A DNA stretch of 25,577 nt, taken from positions 25,664 through 51,240 of the forward strand of contig DFAQ01000071.1 of NCBI GenBank assembly GCA_002365865.1, written 5' to 3'. The stretch comes from Pelotomaculum sp. UBA3102 (GTDB lineage Bacteria > Bacillota > Desulfotomaculia > Desulfotomaculales > Pelotomaculaceae). The notes under the pieces are model-generated. The model saw only the letters and a list, made by a program, of their open reading frames with translations. It was not told where the DNA came from and made no database searches. The position numbers and the translations under genes were made by a program. Shown in pieces: positions 1-7,793 of the stretch. How positions within the stretch are numbered: position 1 is the stretch's first letter; every line of letters starts with the position of its first letter.

Positions 1-1596
1 ATGAAAGTGGTAAACACCCTGGAGTTTACGGAAAACAGTTTTTCTCCGCAGGAAATGTATGTAGACGGCAGATACCTGGTGGTCATCGGGCACACCCAAA
101 AGTACCGGGAAATTCCCGCCCCCATACCCCTGGCTGAAAGTTCCGCCAAGGTAGCTGCGCCCGCGATAATGCCGCCGCTCTGCCGTTTTGATACGGTAAA
201 AGCAGTAGTTTACGACATCAGGGACAAGGCCAATATCAATCAAGTGCGTGAGTTGGAACTGGGCGGCAGGTATGTGTCTTCCCGTAAAGTGGGCGCGTCG
301 TTTTATTTGCTTGCCAATAAAAACATTTATTATTATCCGCTAAGGGAGATGGAGGGGCAGGAACTCAAACCTTTCTTCTATGATTCGGCGACGAGCAGTG
401 AACTTGGAGCAATAGATTATTCCAGCATAAAGTGTTTTCCCGGTTTTATAGAGCCCAATTATTTGGTCGTAGCCGGGATCAACCTGGACCGGCCGGAGGA
501 GGCAGCTGACGTCCAGGCGTTTCTCGGCTCGGGTGAAAACATTTACGCTTCCCCGGAAAACCTGTACGTGGCGGTAACAGGCTACCGATATAATACAGCT
601 GGAAACGGGACCAACCTGGTGCCCCGGCCGGTTAACGAAAAGGTAACCAGGATTTACAAGTTTGCCCTGAATGACGGGCGGCTGAAATACCTTGCCTGCG
701 GGGAGGTGCCGGGAACTATCCTGAACCAGTTTTCCATGGATGAACACGAAGAGTACTTCCGTATCGCTACTACCAGTGGTGATATATGGCGGACAGACGA
801 GTATACCTCAAAGAACCACGTTTATGTTTTGGATCAAGCTCTGAACATGGCCGGGAGGCTGGAGGATATTGCTCCCGGTGAAAAAATTTACTCCGCGCGG
901 TTCATGGGCGACCGGGGTTACCTGGTTACTTTTAAGACGGCGGACCCCTTCTTTGTCATTGACTTAAAGGACCCGCGTCACCCTGAAATACTCGGTGCCT
1001 TAAAAATACCGGGTTATAGTGATTATTTGCACCCGTACGATGAAAACCACGTGATCGGCTTTGGGAAAGATACGATTGAGGTAGGGCAAAAAGACCGCGC
1101 CGGCAACGAAACGGGAAGCATGGCTTTTTACACGGGCATGAAAATGGCACTCTTTGACGTAACTGATGTCAGCAACCCGGTGGAGATGTCCCGGGAAATC
1201 ATCGGCGACCGGGGAACTGATTCCGAATTATTGCACAATCATAAAGCCCTGTTGTTCTCCAGGGATAAGCACCTGCTGGCTTTCCCCGTTAAGGTAATGG
1301 AACTGAATGACGGCAGTGTCGTCCCCAAAAGGAGATTTCCGGCGTACGGGGAATTCACCTTCCAGGGAGCGTACATTTATAGCGTGGACCTTGACCACGG
1401 CTTCGGGTTTAAGGGGGGCATCACCCACCTGTCCGAAGCAGACCGGCTGAAGGCGGGGAACTACTGGTATGAAAGCGACAAAAACGTCAAGAGAATTCTT
1501 TACATTAATGACACCCTATATACAATATCAGGCAAGTACATCAAGGCCAACAATTTAAATACGCTTGAGGAAATAAAAACCCTGGCAATAAATTAA
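1..1596 (+). CDS. Beta-propeller domain protein (COG4880-like), 5' end outside the window
   Basis: The frame is open from base 1 and stops with TAA at 1594-1596, giving 531 visible residues. The ATG at base 1 has no visible upstream sequence and is probably an internal methionine. Family members (secreted proteins with a C-terminal beta-propeller) are usually longer and begin with a signal peptide, which is absent here. The visible part is rich in short beta-strand blocks typical of propeller blades, such as YLVTFKTADPFFVIDLKDPRHPEI-type stretches around residues 305-330 and an LYTISGKYIKANNL-like end. It is probably extracytoplasmic, based on the family. The molecular function of the family is not established. 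The next gene starts 88 bases downstream behind its own promoter-like sequence, so the two need not be co-transcribed. Confidence 0.7.
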   Translation: MKVVNTLEFTENSFSPQEMYVDGRYLVVIGHTQKYREIPAPIPLAESSAKVAAPAIMPPLCRFDTVKAVVYDIRDKANINQVRELELGGRYVSSRKVGASFYLLANKNIYYYPLREMEGQELKPFFYDSATSSELGAIDYSSIKCFPGFIEPNYLVVAGINLDRPEEAADVQAFLGSGENIYASPENLYVAVTGYRYNTAGNGTNLVPRPVNEKVTRIYKFALNDGRLKYLACGEVPGTILNQFSMDEHEEYFRIATTSGDIWRTDEYTSKNHVYVLDQALNMAGRLEDIAPGEKIYSARFMGDRGYLVTFKTADPFFVIDLKDPRHPEILGALKIPGYSDYLHPYDENHVIGFGKDTIEVGQKDRAGNETGSMAFYTGMKMALFDVTDVSNPVEMSREIIGDRGTDSELLHNHKALLFSRDKHLLAFPVKVMELNDGSVVPKRRFPAYGEFTFQGAYIYSVDLDHGFGFKGGITHLSEADRLKAGNYWYESDKNVKRILYINDTLYTISGKYIKANNLNTLEEIKTLAIN

Positions 1597-1619
1597 AATA
1601 CCGGGTATGTCCTTCAAGG

Positions 1620-1649
1620 TTGCGTTTGGTTAAGGTCTTGCTTTACAAT
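1620..1649 (+). promoter_or_regulatory. Candidate sigma-A promoter of rarA
   Basis: TTGCGT at 1620-1625 and TACAAT at 1644-1649 are separated by 18 bases, close to the housekeeping consensus. The site lies 35 bases before the rarA start. It was assigned by eye only. Confidence 0.45.
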
Positions 1650-1684
1650 AAAGGCATCAACCATGAATTCCGGGGTGTGGCGCC

Positions 1685-3013
1685 ATGAATTTGTTCGAAC
1701 AATCTATGGAAGGCAGCCTGACCAGGGCCGCTCCCCTCGCCCTGAGGATGCGGCCCAAAACCCTGGCTGAATTTGAGGAGCAACAAAAGATTGTGGGCCC
1801 GGGGACGCTGCTGAGGCGTTCCATTGAGGCGGATAACCTCAGGTCGGTTATATTTTTCGGGCCGCCGGGAACCGGCAAAACCACCCTGGCGGAAATAATT
1901 GCGGCCATGACCAAGGCGTGCTTTGAAACTCTAAACGCGGTTACGGCCGGCGTGGCCGATATCAAGCGGGTAGTGCGTGAAGCTAAAGAGAGGTTTTCCC
2001 TGAATCAAGAAAAAACCATCTTGTTTATTGATGAAATTCACCGTTTCAATAAGGCCCAACAGGACGCCCTCCTACCCTTCGTTGAGAACGGACTGGTTAC
2101 CTTAATCGGCTCCACGACCGAAAATCCCATGTTTGCCGTCAACCGCCCTCTTTTGTCACGCTCGCAGTTGTACCGTTTTGAACTTCTCTCCCGGGAAGCC
2201 GTAAAACGCCTGCTGGTGAGGGCGTTACGGGACGGGGAGAGGGGACTGGGAGGATACCGGGCGGAAATAGCTTCCGGGGCTTTGGACCACTTGGCCGGGG
2301 TGGCTAACGGCGATGCCCGGGCTGCCCTGAATGCTCTGGAATTGGCGGTGTTGACTATTCCCCCGGATAGTGAGGGAATTCGGCGGATATCCCTGGCGGT
2401 GGCGGAAGAAGCGATTCAAAAACGGGTTTTAAAATACGACCGCGTGAACGAGCATTATGACGTTATTTCGGCTTTCATCAAGAGCATGCGGGGCTCCGAC
2501 CCCCAGGCGACCCTCTACTGGCTGGCCAGGATGCTGTACGCGGGTGAAGACCCCGGATTTATCAGCCGCCGGATCATGATTCACGCCGCGGAGGATGTCG
2601 GCCTGGCGAATCCGCACGCCCTCATCCTGGCCGCAGCCGCGGCACAGGCAGTGGAGAGGGTCGGTATGCCCGAGGCCAGGATTGTGCTGGCCGAGGCCGC
2701 CCTTTATATTGCCACCGCGCCGAAGAGCAACTCGGTGGTCAAAGGCATTGACGCCGCTCTTTCGGTAGTGGAAAGGGAGCGGGCCGGGCCGGTACCGTCT
2801 CATCTCAGGGGGACGGGTTACCAGGGAGCAGCGGCCCTGGAGCACGGTAAGGGATATAAATATCCCCACGATTACCCCGGCCACTACGTTAAGCAGGATT
2901 ACCTGCCTGCCGGACTGAAAGACAAGATTTTTTATGAACCTTCGGCAAACGGATTTGAACAGGAAATCATGAGAAGATTCAGTGATATAACGGATAATAA
3001 AAGGAATAAGTAA
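1685..3013 (+). CDS. rarA: Replication-associated recombination protein A (RarA/MgsA), AAA+ ATPase
   Basis: This 442-residue protein has the usual length and motif order of the RarA/MgsA/WRNIP1 family. These cytoplasmic clamp-loader-like AAA+ ATPases act at stalled replication forks. Visible motifs are Walker A GPPGTGKT (residues 59-66), Walker B LFIDEIH (113-119), sensor 1 STTENP (143-148) and an SR arginine-finger pair (158-159). The C-terminal half carries the family's tetramerisation region, with YWLARMLYAGEDP and a conserved GYKYPHDYPGHYV-type end. The ATG at 1685 follows a GGGGTG ribosome site. The gene converges with the minus-strand flavoprotein gene, with only 42 bases between their stops. 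Nothing looks broken. Confidence 0.95.
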   Translation: MNLFEQSMEGSLTRAAPLALRMRPKTLAEFEEQQKIVGPGTLLRRSIEADNLRSVIFFGPPGTGKTTLAEIIAAMTKACFETLNAVTAGVADIKRVVREAKERFSLNQEKTILFIDEIHRFNKAQQDALLPFVENGLVTLIGSTTENPMFAVNRPLLSRSQLYRFELLSREAVKRLLVRALRDGERGLGGYRAEIASGALDHLAGVANGDARAALNALELAVLTIPPDSEGIRRISLAVAEEAIQKRVLKYDRVNEHYDVISAFIKSMRGSDPQATLYWLARMLYAGEDPGFISRRIMIHAAEDVGLANPHALILAAAAAQAVERVGMPEARIVLAEAALYIATAPKSNSVVKGIDAALSVVERERAGPVPSHLRGTGYQGAAALEHGKGYKYPHDYPGHYVKQDYLPAGLKDKIFYEPSANGFEQEIMRRFSDITDNKRNK

Positions 3014-3055
3014 ATATAAGGGACTGCCCGTTTTATAATTAAAAGAAACCGGTAT

Positions 3056-4213
3056 TTAAAAGCGTAAGCGGGTGGTTTTTTTGCTCGAAGCAATCATACG
3101 GATAACCTCCCGGGCCGCACCTTTTAATTCGGAATACTTGCCTTCCCCGTAGATAAGCCTTAGCATGCGGCCGGCTGTTTCCGGATTTTTTTCAATCAAG
3201 CTGAAGGCCGTCCGCGGAAAAGAATAAAATACCTTGGCCATTCGGCGTACCATTGTAAGTTCGGCTGTGATTCGGCGGTCGACAAGGTCCTGGTAGACGC
3301 CGGGCACGCGTTCCGGGTCCGACTTATGGTCAAGGATCGCTTCCGCCGCCAGCCGGGCGCTTTTTATCGCGTAATAAATACCCTCCCCGCTGAAAGGATC
3401 CACCAGCCCCGCGGCATCCCCGAGCAGCAAGGCGGATGGACAGTGGATTTTAGTCTTTTTCCCCCCGCCTACCGGAATCGGGAAGCCCTTAACGCTTATT
3501 ATCCGGGTGTTTTCAAGTCCTTCCCTGGTTAAAAATTCTTTCAAAGACTGCTTTAACCCTTTGGCCTTGCGGCTAAAGGAGGCTATGCCGGTGGAGAGGC
3601 GGTTTTCTTTAGGGAAGATCCAGCCGTATCCCCACGGTAATGCGCCGCAGTCCAGTTTAATCATACCCCGGAAGTGCCCCGTGAGTCTTGGCGGGCATTC
3701 TAGCTCAGCCTCCAGGCTGGGACCTGTCGCTACCGGGTTGTACAGGCCCAGAAGCCGGGCAGATTTGCCGTTGACACCGTCCGCGCCCGCAAAAATCCTG
3801 CCCTGATAGGTTTTACCGCCGGCAGATACCGTTGCCAGACCGTCTTTTAGTTTTACTTCTTCTAATGCCGCTCCCTCTATGATCCGGGCACCTGCTGACC
3901 GGGCCTGTTGCGCAAGAAGTTCGTCAAATTTGCTGCGGGTAGCCATGTAGGCCACGGGCATGGCGGTTCGGACGGTTACTCCTCTCTGCCCCCGGAAGTT
4001 GAAGGCCATGGTACGGACCGTGTCTTCCACTGCATTTTCCCAGGGGAAGTCAAGTAAGCGGGATGTTTTATAAGTTATCCCGCCGCCGCACGGTTTATCC
4101 CGGGGGAAAAATTGCTTTTCCAGAATGAGCACTTCGAGGCCGGCCCGGGCAAGATGGTAGGCCAGGGTTGCGCCGGACGGACCGGCTCCTGAAATTATCA
4201 CATCGTATTTCAC
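3056..4213 (-). CDS. Geranylgeranyl reductase family FAD-dependent oxidoreductase
   Basis: A 385-residue flavoprotein of the geranylgeranyl reductase / ChlP-like family. The N-terminal Rossmann motif is GAGPSG (about residues 9-14), followed by a KPCGGG block that is diagnostic of this family. A GADGVNGKSAR segment sits mid-protein, and LLLGDAAGLVDPFSGEG is the second FAD-binding motif. Family members reduce isoprenoid double bonds in lipids or quinones, but the substrate cannot be read here. I chose the GTG at 4213 because AGAGGTG lies 6 bases upstream. A GTG at 4222 would add three residues but overlaps that ribosome site. The gene is transcribed away from the Agr-like locus, and a Fur-box-like sequence lies about 30 bases before its start. 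Confidence 0.85.
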   Translation of the reverse strand: MKYDVIISGAGPSGATLAYHLARAGLEVLILEKQFFPRDKPCGGGITYKTSRLLDFPWENAVEDTVRTMAFNFRGQRGVTVRTAMPVAYMATRSKFDELLAQQARSAGARIIEGAALEEVKLKDGLATVSAGGKTYQGRIFAGADGVNGKSARLLGLYNPVATGPSLEAELECPPRLTGHFRGMIKLDCGALPWGYGWIFPKENRLSTGIASFSRKAKGLKQSLKEFLTREGLENTRIISVKGFPIPVGGGKKTKIHCPSALLLGDAAGLVDPFSGEGIYYAIKSARLAAEAILDHKSDPERVPGVYQDLVDRRITAELTMVRRMAKVFYSFPRTAFSLIEKNPETAGRMLRLIYGEGKYSELKGAAREVIRMIASSKKTTRLRF

Positions 4214-4244
4214 GCTAGGCACCTCTTATCAAATCAGCTTGTTT

Positions 4245-4256
4245 ATGATAATCATT
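4245..4256. promoter_or_regulatory. Candidate Fur-family operator
   Basis: ATGATAATCATT is an inverted repeat (ATGAT-A-ATCAT) and matches 12 consecutive bases of the classical 19-bp Fur consensus. It lies between the divergent flavoprotein gene (start 4213) and the Agr-like locus (4442). The outer Fur half-site is poor (CCC follows), so this is tentative. Confidence 0.3.
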
Positions 4257-4378
4257 CCCATGACAAATATACCAAATATTATGATATATTAACCAAAAAC
4301 ATTAGTAAATATTAAAAATTTGTCGTAATTTGTTTATAAAAAATACAGGAGGTGACAGCAATAAAAGCAGGACTGTGC

Positions 4379-4412
4379 TTAAAAATTGGAGAATATTAAA
4401 AATTGGAGAATA
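4379..4412 (+). repeat. Perfect 17-bp tandem duplication
   Basis: TTAAAAATTGGAGAATA occurs at 4379-4395 and again, identical and directly adjacent, at 4396-4412. It lies in the 5' untranslated region of the small membrane protein gene, 30 bases before its ATG. Confidence 0.95.
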
Positions 4413-4441
4413 TTTGGAATATAAAAATTAAAGGGGAAATC

Positions 4442-4903
4442 ATGGTTAATTTCTTATTGTTTTTATTACAGGCTATTCCGGAAATGACGGGGGTCATTGC
4501 TTTCAGTGTGGCTTTAGCCGGTGTCCCGCTCCGGTGGGGGATTATCACTCCTGCCGCAACCGTGCTGGCCGTAATTGCATTTGTTATAAGGGCCCTGCCT
4601 TTTACCTTCGGCCTTCATACGGTGGCTTGCCTGATGTTGGCGGTTGTTTTTGTTGCCAAGGCCACCCGGGTCCTTTTATCAAAAAGTTTTGTCGCGGTCT
4701 TTTCATCCGTTGCTACGTTGGCGGTACTGGAACTGGTAATCCATGAAGGTTTTTTTGCCGTTACCAAAACCGACCCCCAGGTTTACCTAGCAAACCCGCT
4801 TTTTTGGAGGTTGCTCGGGTTGCCCCAGGCGTTATTGATGATTGTCTTTGCTCTATTAGCGGCAAAAATTAAAAAACCGGCGGAAGGCATGTGGAAAATA
4901 TGA
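4442..4903 (+). CDS. Small hydrophobic membrane protein next to agrB, function unknown
   Basis: I do not recognise the family. The 153-residue product is almost wholly hydrophobic, with about four or five predicted membrane segments (roughly residues 4-25, 30-50, 55-75, 80-100 and 125-145) and a lysine-rich C-terminus. The ATG at 4442 follows AAGGGG at the right spacing. Longer in-frame starts such as TTG 4403 have no ribosome site. Its stop overlaps the agrB ATG as ATGA (4900-4903), so the two are almost certainly translated together. A role in processing or sensing the AgrB product is only suggested by position. Confidence 0.8.
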   Translation: MVNFLLFLLQAIPEMTGVIAFSVALAGVPLRWGIITPAATVLAVIAFVIRALPFTFGLHTVACLMLAVVFVAKATRVLLSKSFVAVFSSVATLAVLELVIHEGFFAVTKTDPQVYLANPLFWRLLGLPQALLMIVFALLAAKIKKPAEGMWKI

Positions 4904-5526
4904 GCTACCTGCCGTTCAGCAGGCGCCTGGCGGGTTGTCTGGCTGCCGGTGCCGGGCTTTCTCCGGAAAAAGAAACGATCCTGGCCTACGTGATCGAAAT
5001 ACTTGTGCTTAACTTGTTAAACGTTATTCTCGCGCTCGCGCTAGGCTTGCTGCTCGGCGTGCTGCCCGGAACGGCCGCGTGCCTGTTCACGGCGGCAATT
5101 TTCAGGCATACCGCCGGCGGAGCGCACTCGAGTTCTCCCTGGCGCTGCGGGGTGCTTACCGTTGCCGTGTTCCCGTTGCTTGCCCTGCTGTCCGGGTACC
5201 TTGCCGCCTTTGAACCACCGTTTCCCGGCATGGTTTCGGTTGTGGCCGTCCTGGCCGGTGCAACGGCAATCATTCTGCTGGCGCCGGTGGATTCTCCCGC
5301 TGCGCCGGTGATAGCGCCTGCCAGAAGAAAAAAACTGAAATTGCTGTCGCTGCTGGTTCTTTTGCTACTGGCGGTTGGGTTAGCGGTACTGCAGCAGAAC
5401 CCGTCGTCTTTGGCCCGGGAAATACAGGTTTGTATTGCCGCAACCGTTATATGGATCAGTTTTATGCTCACGAAACCGGGGCACGCTTTGATTTTCTTCA
5501 TGGACCGGGTAAAAATTAAAAAGTGA
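4900..5526 (+). CDS. agrB: AgrB-like peptide-processing membrane endopeptidase
   Basis: A 208-residue multi-spanning membrane protein. AgrB proteins cleave and cyclise an AgrD precursor to make a thiolactone or lactone signal peptide. The diagnostic segment is RHTAGGAHSSSPWRC, giving the catalytic pair His76 and Cys83, almost the same numbering as the staphylococcal His77/Cys84. The early SPEKETILAY segment is also typical. I used the ATG at 4900, which overlaps the upstream stop as ATGA. A GTG at 4891 is only 3 bases from GGAAGG. The usual partner agrD was not found on either side. A terminator-like hairpin starts about 33 bases after the stop, and a sensor kinase follows. Confidence 0.87.
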   Translation: MSYLPFSRRLAGCLAAGAGLSPEKETILAYVIEILVLNLLNVILALALGLLLGVLPGTAACLFTAAIFRHTAGGAHSSSPWRCGVLTVAVFPLLALLSGYLAAFEPPFPGMVSVVAVLAGATAIILLAPVDSPAAPVIAPARRKKLKLLSLLVLLLLAVGLAVLQQNPSSLAREIQVCIAATVIWISFMLTKPGHALIFFMDRVKIKK

Positions 5527-7265
5527 GCCGCCTGAAGTTTCCGGTCGCTCAGGAGGTAAAAAAGAGGTGGTCATTTATCCCACCTCTTTTTCGTTCAAAC
5601 TGTCAGGATGGGAGGTGCCTAAAAACGGAAAAGGAAAAAAACAAAATTTACGAATACGTTACTGCCACGCACATGCTCTGTATTATTATTTTAATGTTGG
5701 ACCTGGTTTTAAGCAGCAATATGTATAACCGAAATGTTTATCCCTTTATCAGTATCCGCTTCATTTTATTAGTAATTTTGGTGATGCTGGGGGTTGTTTT
5801 GTTATATCACACAAAAAGCTACCTGTACCGCAAGAACTTCAGTCATTATTTTTTAGTGGATCTCGCTTACGTTGTTTTCCCTTTGCTGGCGGTAGGGCTG
5901 ATTTTAGTAATTTTTAAAGACAGTCTTATTTATACTCAGGTTTTATTTATTCTGCCGGTTTTGATTGCGTCCACCACCATGGGTAAGACACCGGGCCTGG
6001 TTATGTCGGCTGTCTGTGCTGCATTCTTGGTGTTATACCAGGTAATCGGGGAAACAAAGCCTTTCGTCCAGGCACTGGAATCGGAACTGTTTATTATTTC
6101 CACGATGTGCGTGATCGGGTGGTTTACCGGTGAAATGATGGATATTGCGCAACAAAATCAGGAGCGGTTGAAGGAAAATTTAAAACACCTGCGGCAAGAG
6201 ATAGACCGGCGGGAAAAGGCCGAGGAGCGGTTGCGGATGTTGTCCAGTGCGCTTGAGCAGAGCCCCAGCAGTGTTGTAATTGCCGATACCCGCGGCAATA
6301 TAGAATACGTTAACGCGAAGTTTACCAGCATTACGGGTTACCTGCCCGGAGAAGTCACCGGGAAAAATATGTTTGAACTGGTGGACGGACAACCTTGTGA
6401 CCAGGCTGAACAAATATGGAGCGTAATAAAAGCGGGCCGGGAATGGAGAAAGGAATTGCCGGGCAAAAGAAAAAATAACGAGGTATACTGGAATGCCGTA
6501 TCAATAGCACCTTTCAGAAATGCAGCGGGAAAAATAACTCATTTTCTGAGGGTGGCGGAAGATATCACCGAACGCAAACTTGTGGAAAAGGAGATGGCCC
6601 GCTTGGAACAGCTTAACCTGGTAGGGGAAATGGCTGCCGGTATCGGCCATGAAATAAGAAACCCTTTGACCACGGTGAGCGGTTTTCTGCAGTTGCTGAA
6701 GCGTAAGGAGAAATGCGCTGAATATATGACGTATTATGAGCTCATGCTGGAGGAATTGAACCGGGCCAATGCCATTATCACGGAGTTTTTGAGCATGGCT
6801 AAAAACAAAGCGGTAGATAAAAAGCGACAAAACCTCAACCGGATTTTGAAAAACATAATCCCGCTTATTGAGGCCGACGCTGCCACAAGAAAAAATCACG
6901 TGAAAATGGAACTGGCGGATATTCCGGACCTGTTCCTGGATGGGACTGAAATGCGGCAGCTTGTTTTTAACCTCGTCCGCAACGGGCTGGAAGCGATGCC
7001 TGCAGGCGGGGTTTTGACCATAAGCACTTATGTCGATGTTAATGAAGTTGTTTTAGCGGTACGGGACCAGGGTAAAGGGATTGAGCCGGATGCCGTTGAA
7101 AAAATCGGCACGCCTTTTTTTACCACCAAAGACTGCGGTACGGGCCTGGGTTTGTCGATTTGCTTCAGTATCGCCGGCAGGCATGACGCGGTAATAAATT
7201 TTGATACCGGCCCGGCGGGCACGGTTTTTTATGTCAGGTTCAAGCTGCCGGATATTAACGGGTAA
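5523..7265 (+). CDS. Membrane-bound PAS-domain sensor histidine kinase (start uncertain)
   Basis: The frame is 580 residues from GTG 5523, which overlaps the agrB stop as GTGA. About six membrane segments lie between residues 50 and 205, followed by a coiled linker (207-240), a PAS domain (about 240-352), an H box with His376 in GEMAAGIGHEIRNPL, an N box (Asn483, Asn487), G1 DQGKGI (515-520), an F box (530-536) and G2 GTGLGL (539-544). This makes it a classical single-phosphodonor kinase of the sporulation-kinase-like type, with no receiver domain and no neighbouring response regulator. The start is a problem. The first 35 codons contain a terminator-like hairpin. A better ribosome site (GGGAGGTG, 5610-5617) has no standard in-frame start near it, and the next in-frame ATG is at 5673. 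Position suggests it senses the AgrB-dependent signal, which is inference. Confidence 0.88.
   Translation: MSRLKFPVAQEVKKRWSFIPPLFRSNCQDGRCLKTEKEKNKIYEYVTATHMLCIIILMLDLVLSSNMYNRNVYPFISIRFILLVILVMLGVVLLYHTKSYLYRKNFSHYFLVDLAYVVFPLLAVGLILVIFKDSLIYTQVLFILPVLIASTTMGKTPGLVMSAVCAAFLVLYQVIGETKPFVQALESELFIISTMCVIGWFTGEMMDIAQQNQERLKENLKHLRQEIDRREKAEERLRMLSSALEQSPSSVVIADTRGNIEYVNAKFTSITGYLPGEVTGKNMFELVDGQPCDQAEQIWSVIKAGREWRKELPGKRKNNEVYWNAVSIAPFRNAAGKITHFLRVAEDITERKLVEKEMARLEQLNLVGEMAAGIGHEIRNPLTTVSGFLQLLKRKEKCAEYMTYYELMLEELNRANAIITEFLSMAKNKAVDKKRQNLNRILKNIIPLIEADAATRKNHVKMELADIPDLFLDGTEMRQLVFNLVRNGLEAMPAGGVLTISTYVDVNEVVLAVRDQGKGIEPDAVEKIGTPFFTTKDCGTGLGLSICFSIAGRHDAVINFDTGPAGTVFYVRFKLPDING
5559..5591. 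terminator. Strong hairpin with T run just after agrB
   Basis: AAAAAGAGGTGG (5559-5570) is perfectly complementary to CCACCTCTTTTT (5580-5591) around a 9-base loop, giving a T run on both strands. It lies inside the longest version of the kinase frame, so it is either the agrB terminator or an attenuator between agrB and the kinase. Confidence 0.7.
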
Positions 7266-7280
7266 AACAAGGCCCGGTTT

Positions 7281-7631
7281 TTAATCTTGATGGTCCTTAA
7301 CCAGGTCAACGGGCGTTTCTCCGCAAATATTTAAGATGATTACGCCCGCAATTATTAATAAAATTGCCCCAACTTTTAATGCGGATACCGGTTCCTTAAA
7401 CCATAAAAATCCTACCGTTGCGATTATTGCCGTGCCCAATCCCGCCCATACCGCGTAAGCAACGCTCACGTCAATTTTTTTGAGGGCAAAAGTCAGGGCA
7501 GCAATACTTAGGATGTACAGGACAAACATTAAGATTGAAGGTATTGCTTTGGTGAATCCCTGGGATAGTTTCATGCTGATGATTCCCGATACTTCTAAAA
7601 TTATTGCCAGAACAAGATAAAACCAGCTCAT
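7281..7631 (-). CDS. SMR-family small multidrug/guanidinium-type transporter
   Basis: A 116-residue, four-helix protein of the small multidrug resistance family (EmrE/QacE/Gdx). These act as dimers in the cytoplasmic membrane and exchange a cationic substrate for protons. The membrane-embedded glutamate is Glu13 in the first helix. The VAYAVWAGLG signature is in the third helix, and the LWFKEP turn follows it. The ATG at 7631 has GGAGGAG just upstream. No paired SMR partner gene is visible, which slightly favours a homodimer. Substrate (drug or guanidinium) cannot be decided by eye. The gene converges with the sensor kinase with 15 bases between stops. Confidence 0.9.
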   Translation of the reverse strand: MSWFYLVLAIILEVSGIISMKLSQGFTKAIPSILMFVLYILSIAALTFALKKIDVSVAYAVWAGLGTAIIATVGFLWFKEPVSALKVGAILLIIAGVIILNICGETPVDLVKDHQD

Positions 7632-7793
7632 AGACTCCTCCGGTCAGGTTATATTTTAAAACAACTCCCTGTTTATATTTTACATTGCCTGTCAACGGGA
7701 GGAATAAAATAGCCCGCCGGAGAAGAAATTAAAAAAATCCTGAAAAAAGGACTTGAATTTTTTCAAATACTGGTTATTGGTGGAGATGGTTTC

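Noticed and set aside
5567..5730. A short frame starting GTG 5567 as a possible agrD
   Set aside because: It has a ribosome site, but the product lacks the amphipathic N-terminus, the acidic C-terminal tail and a central peptide like AgrD. Its start also lies in the terminator stem.
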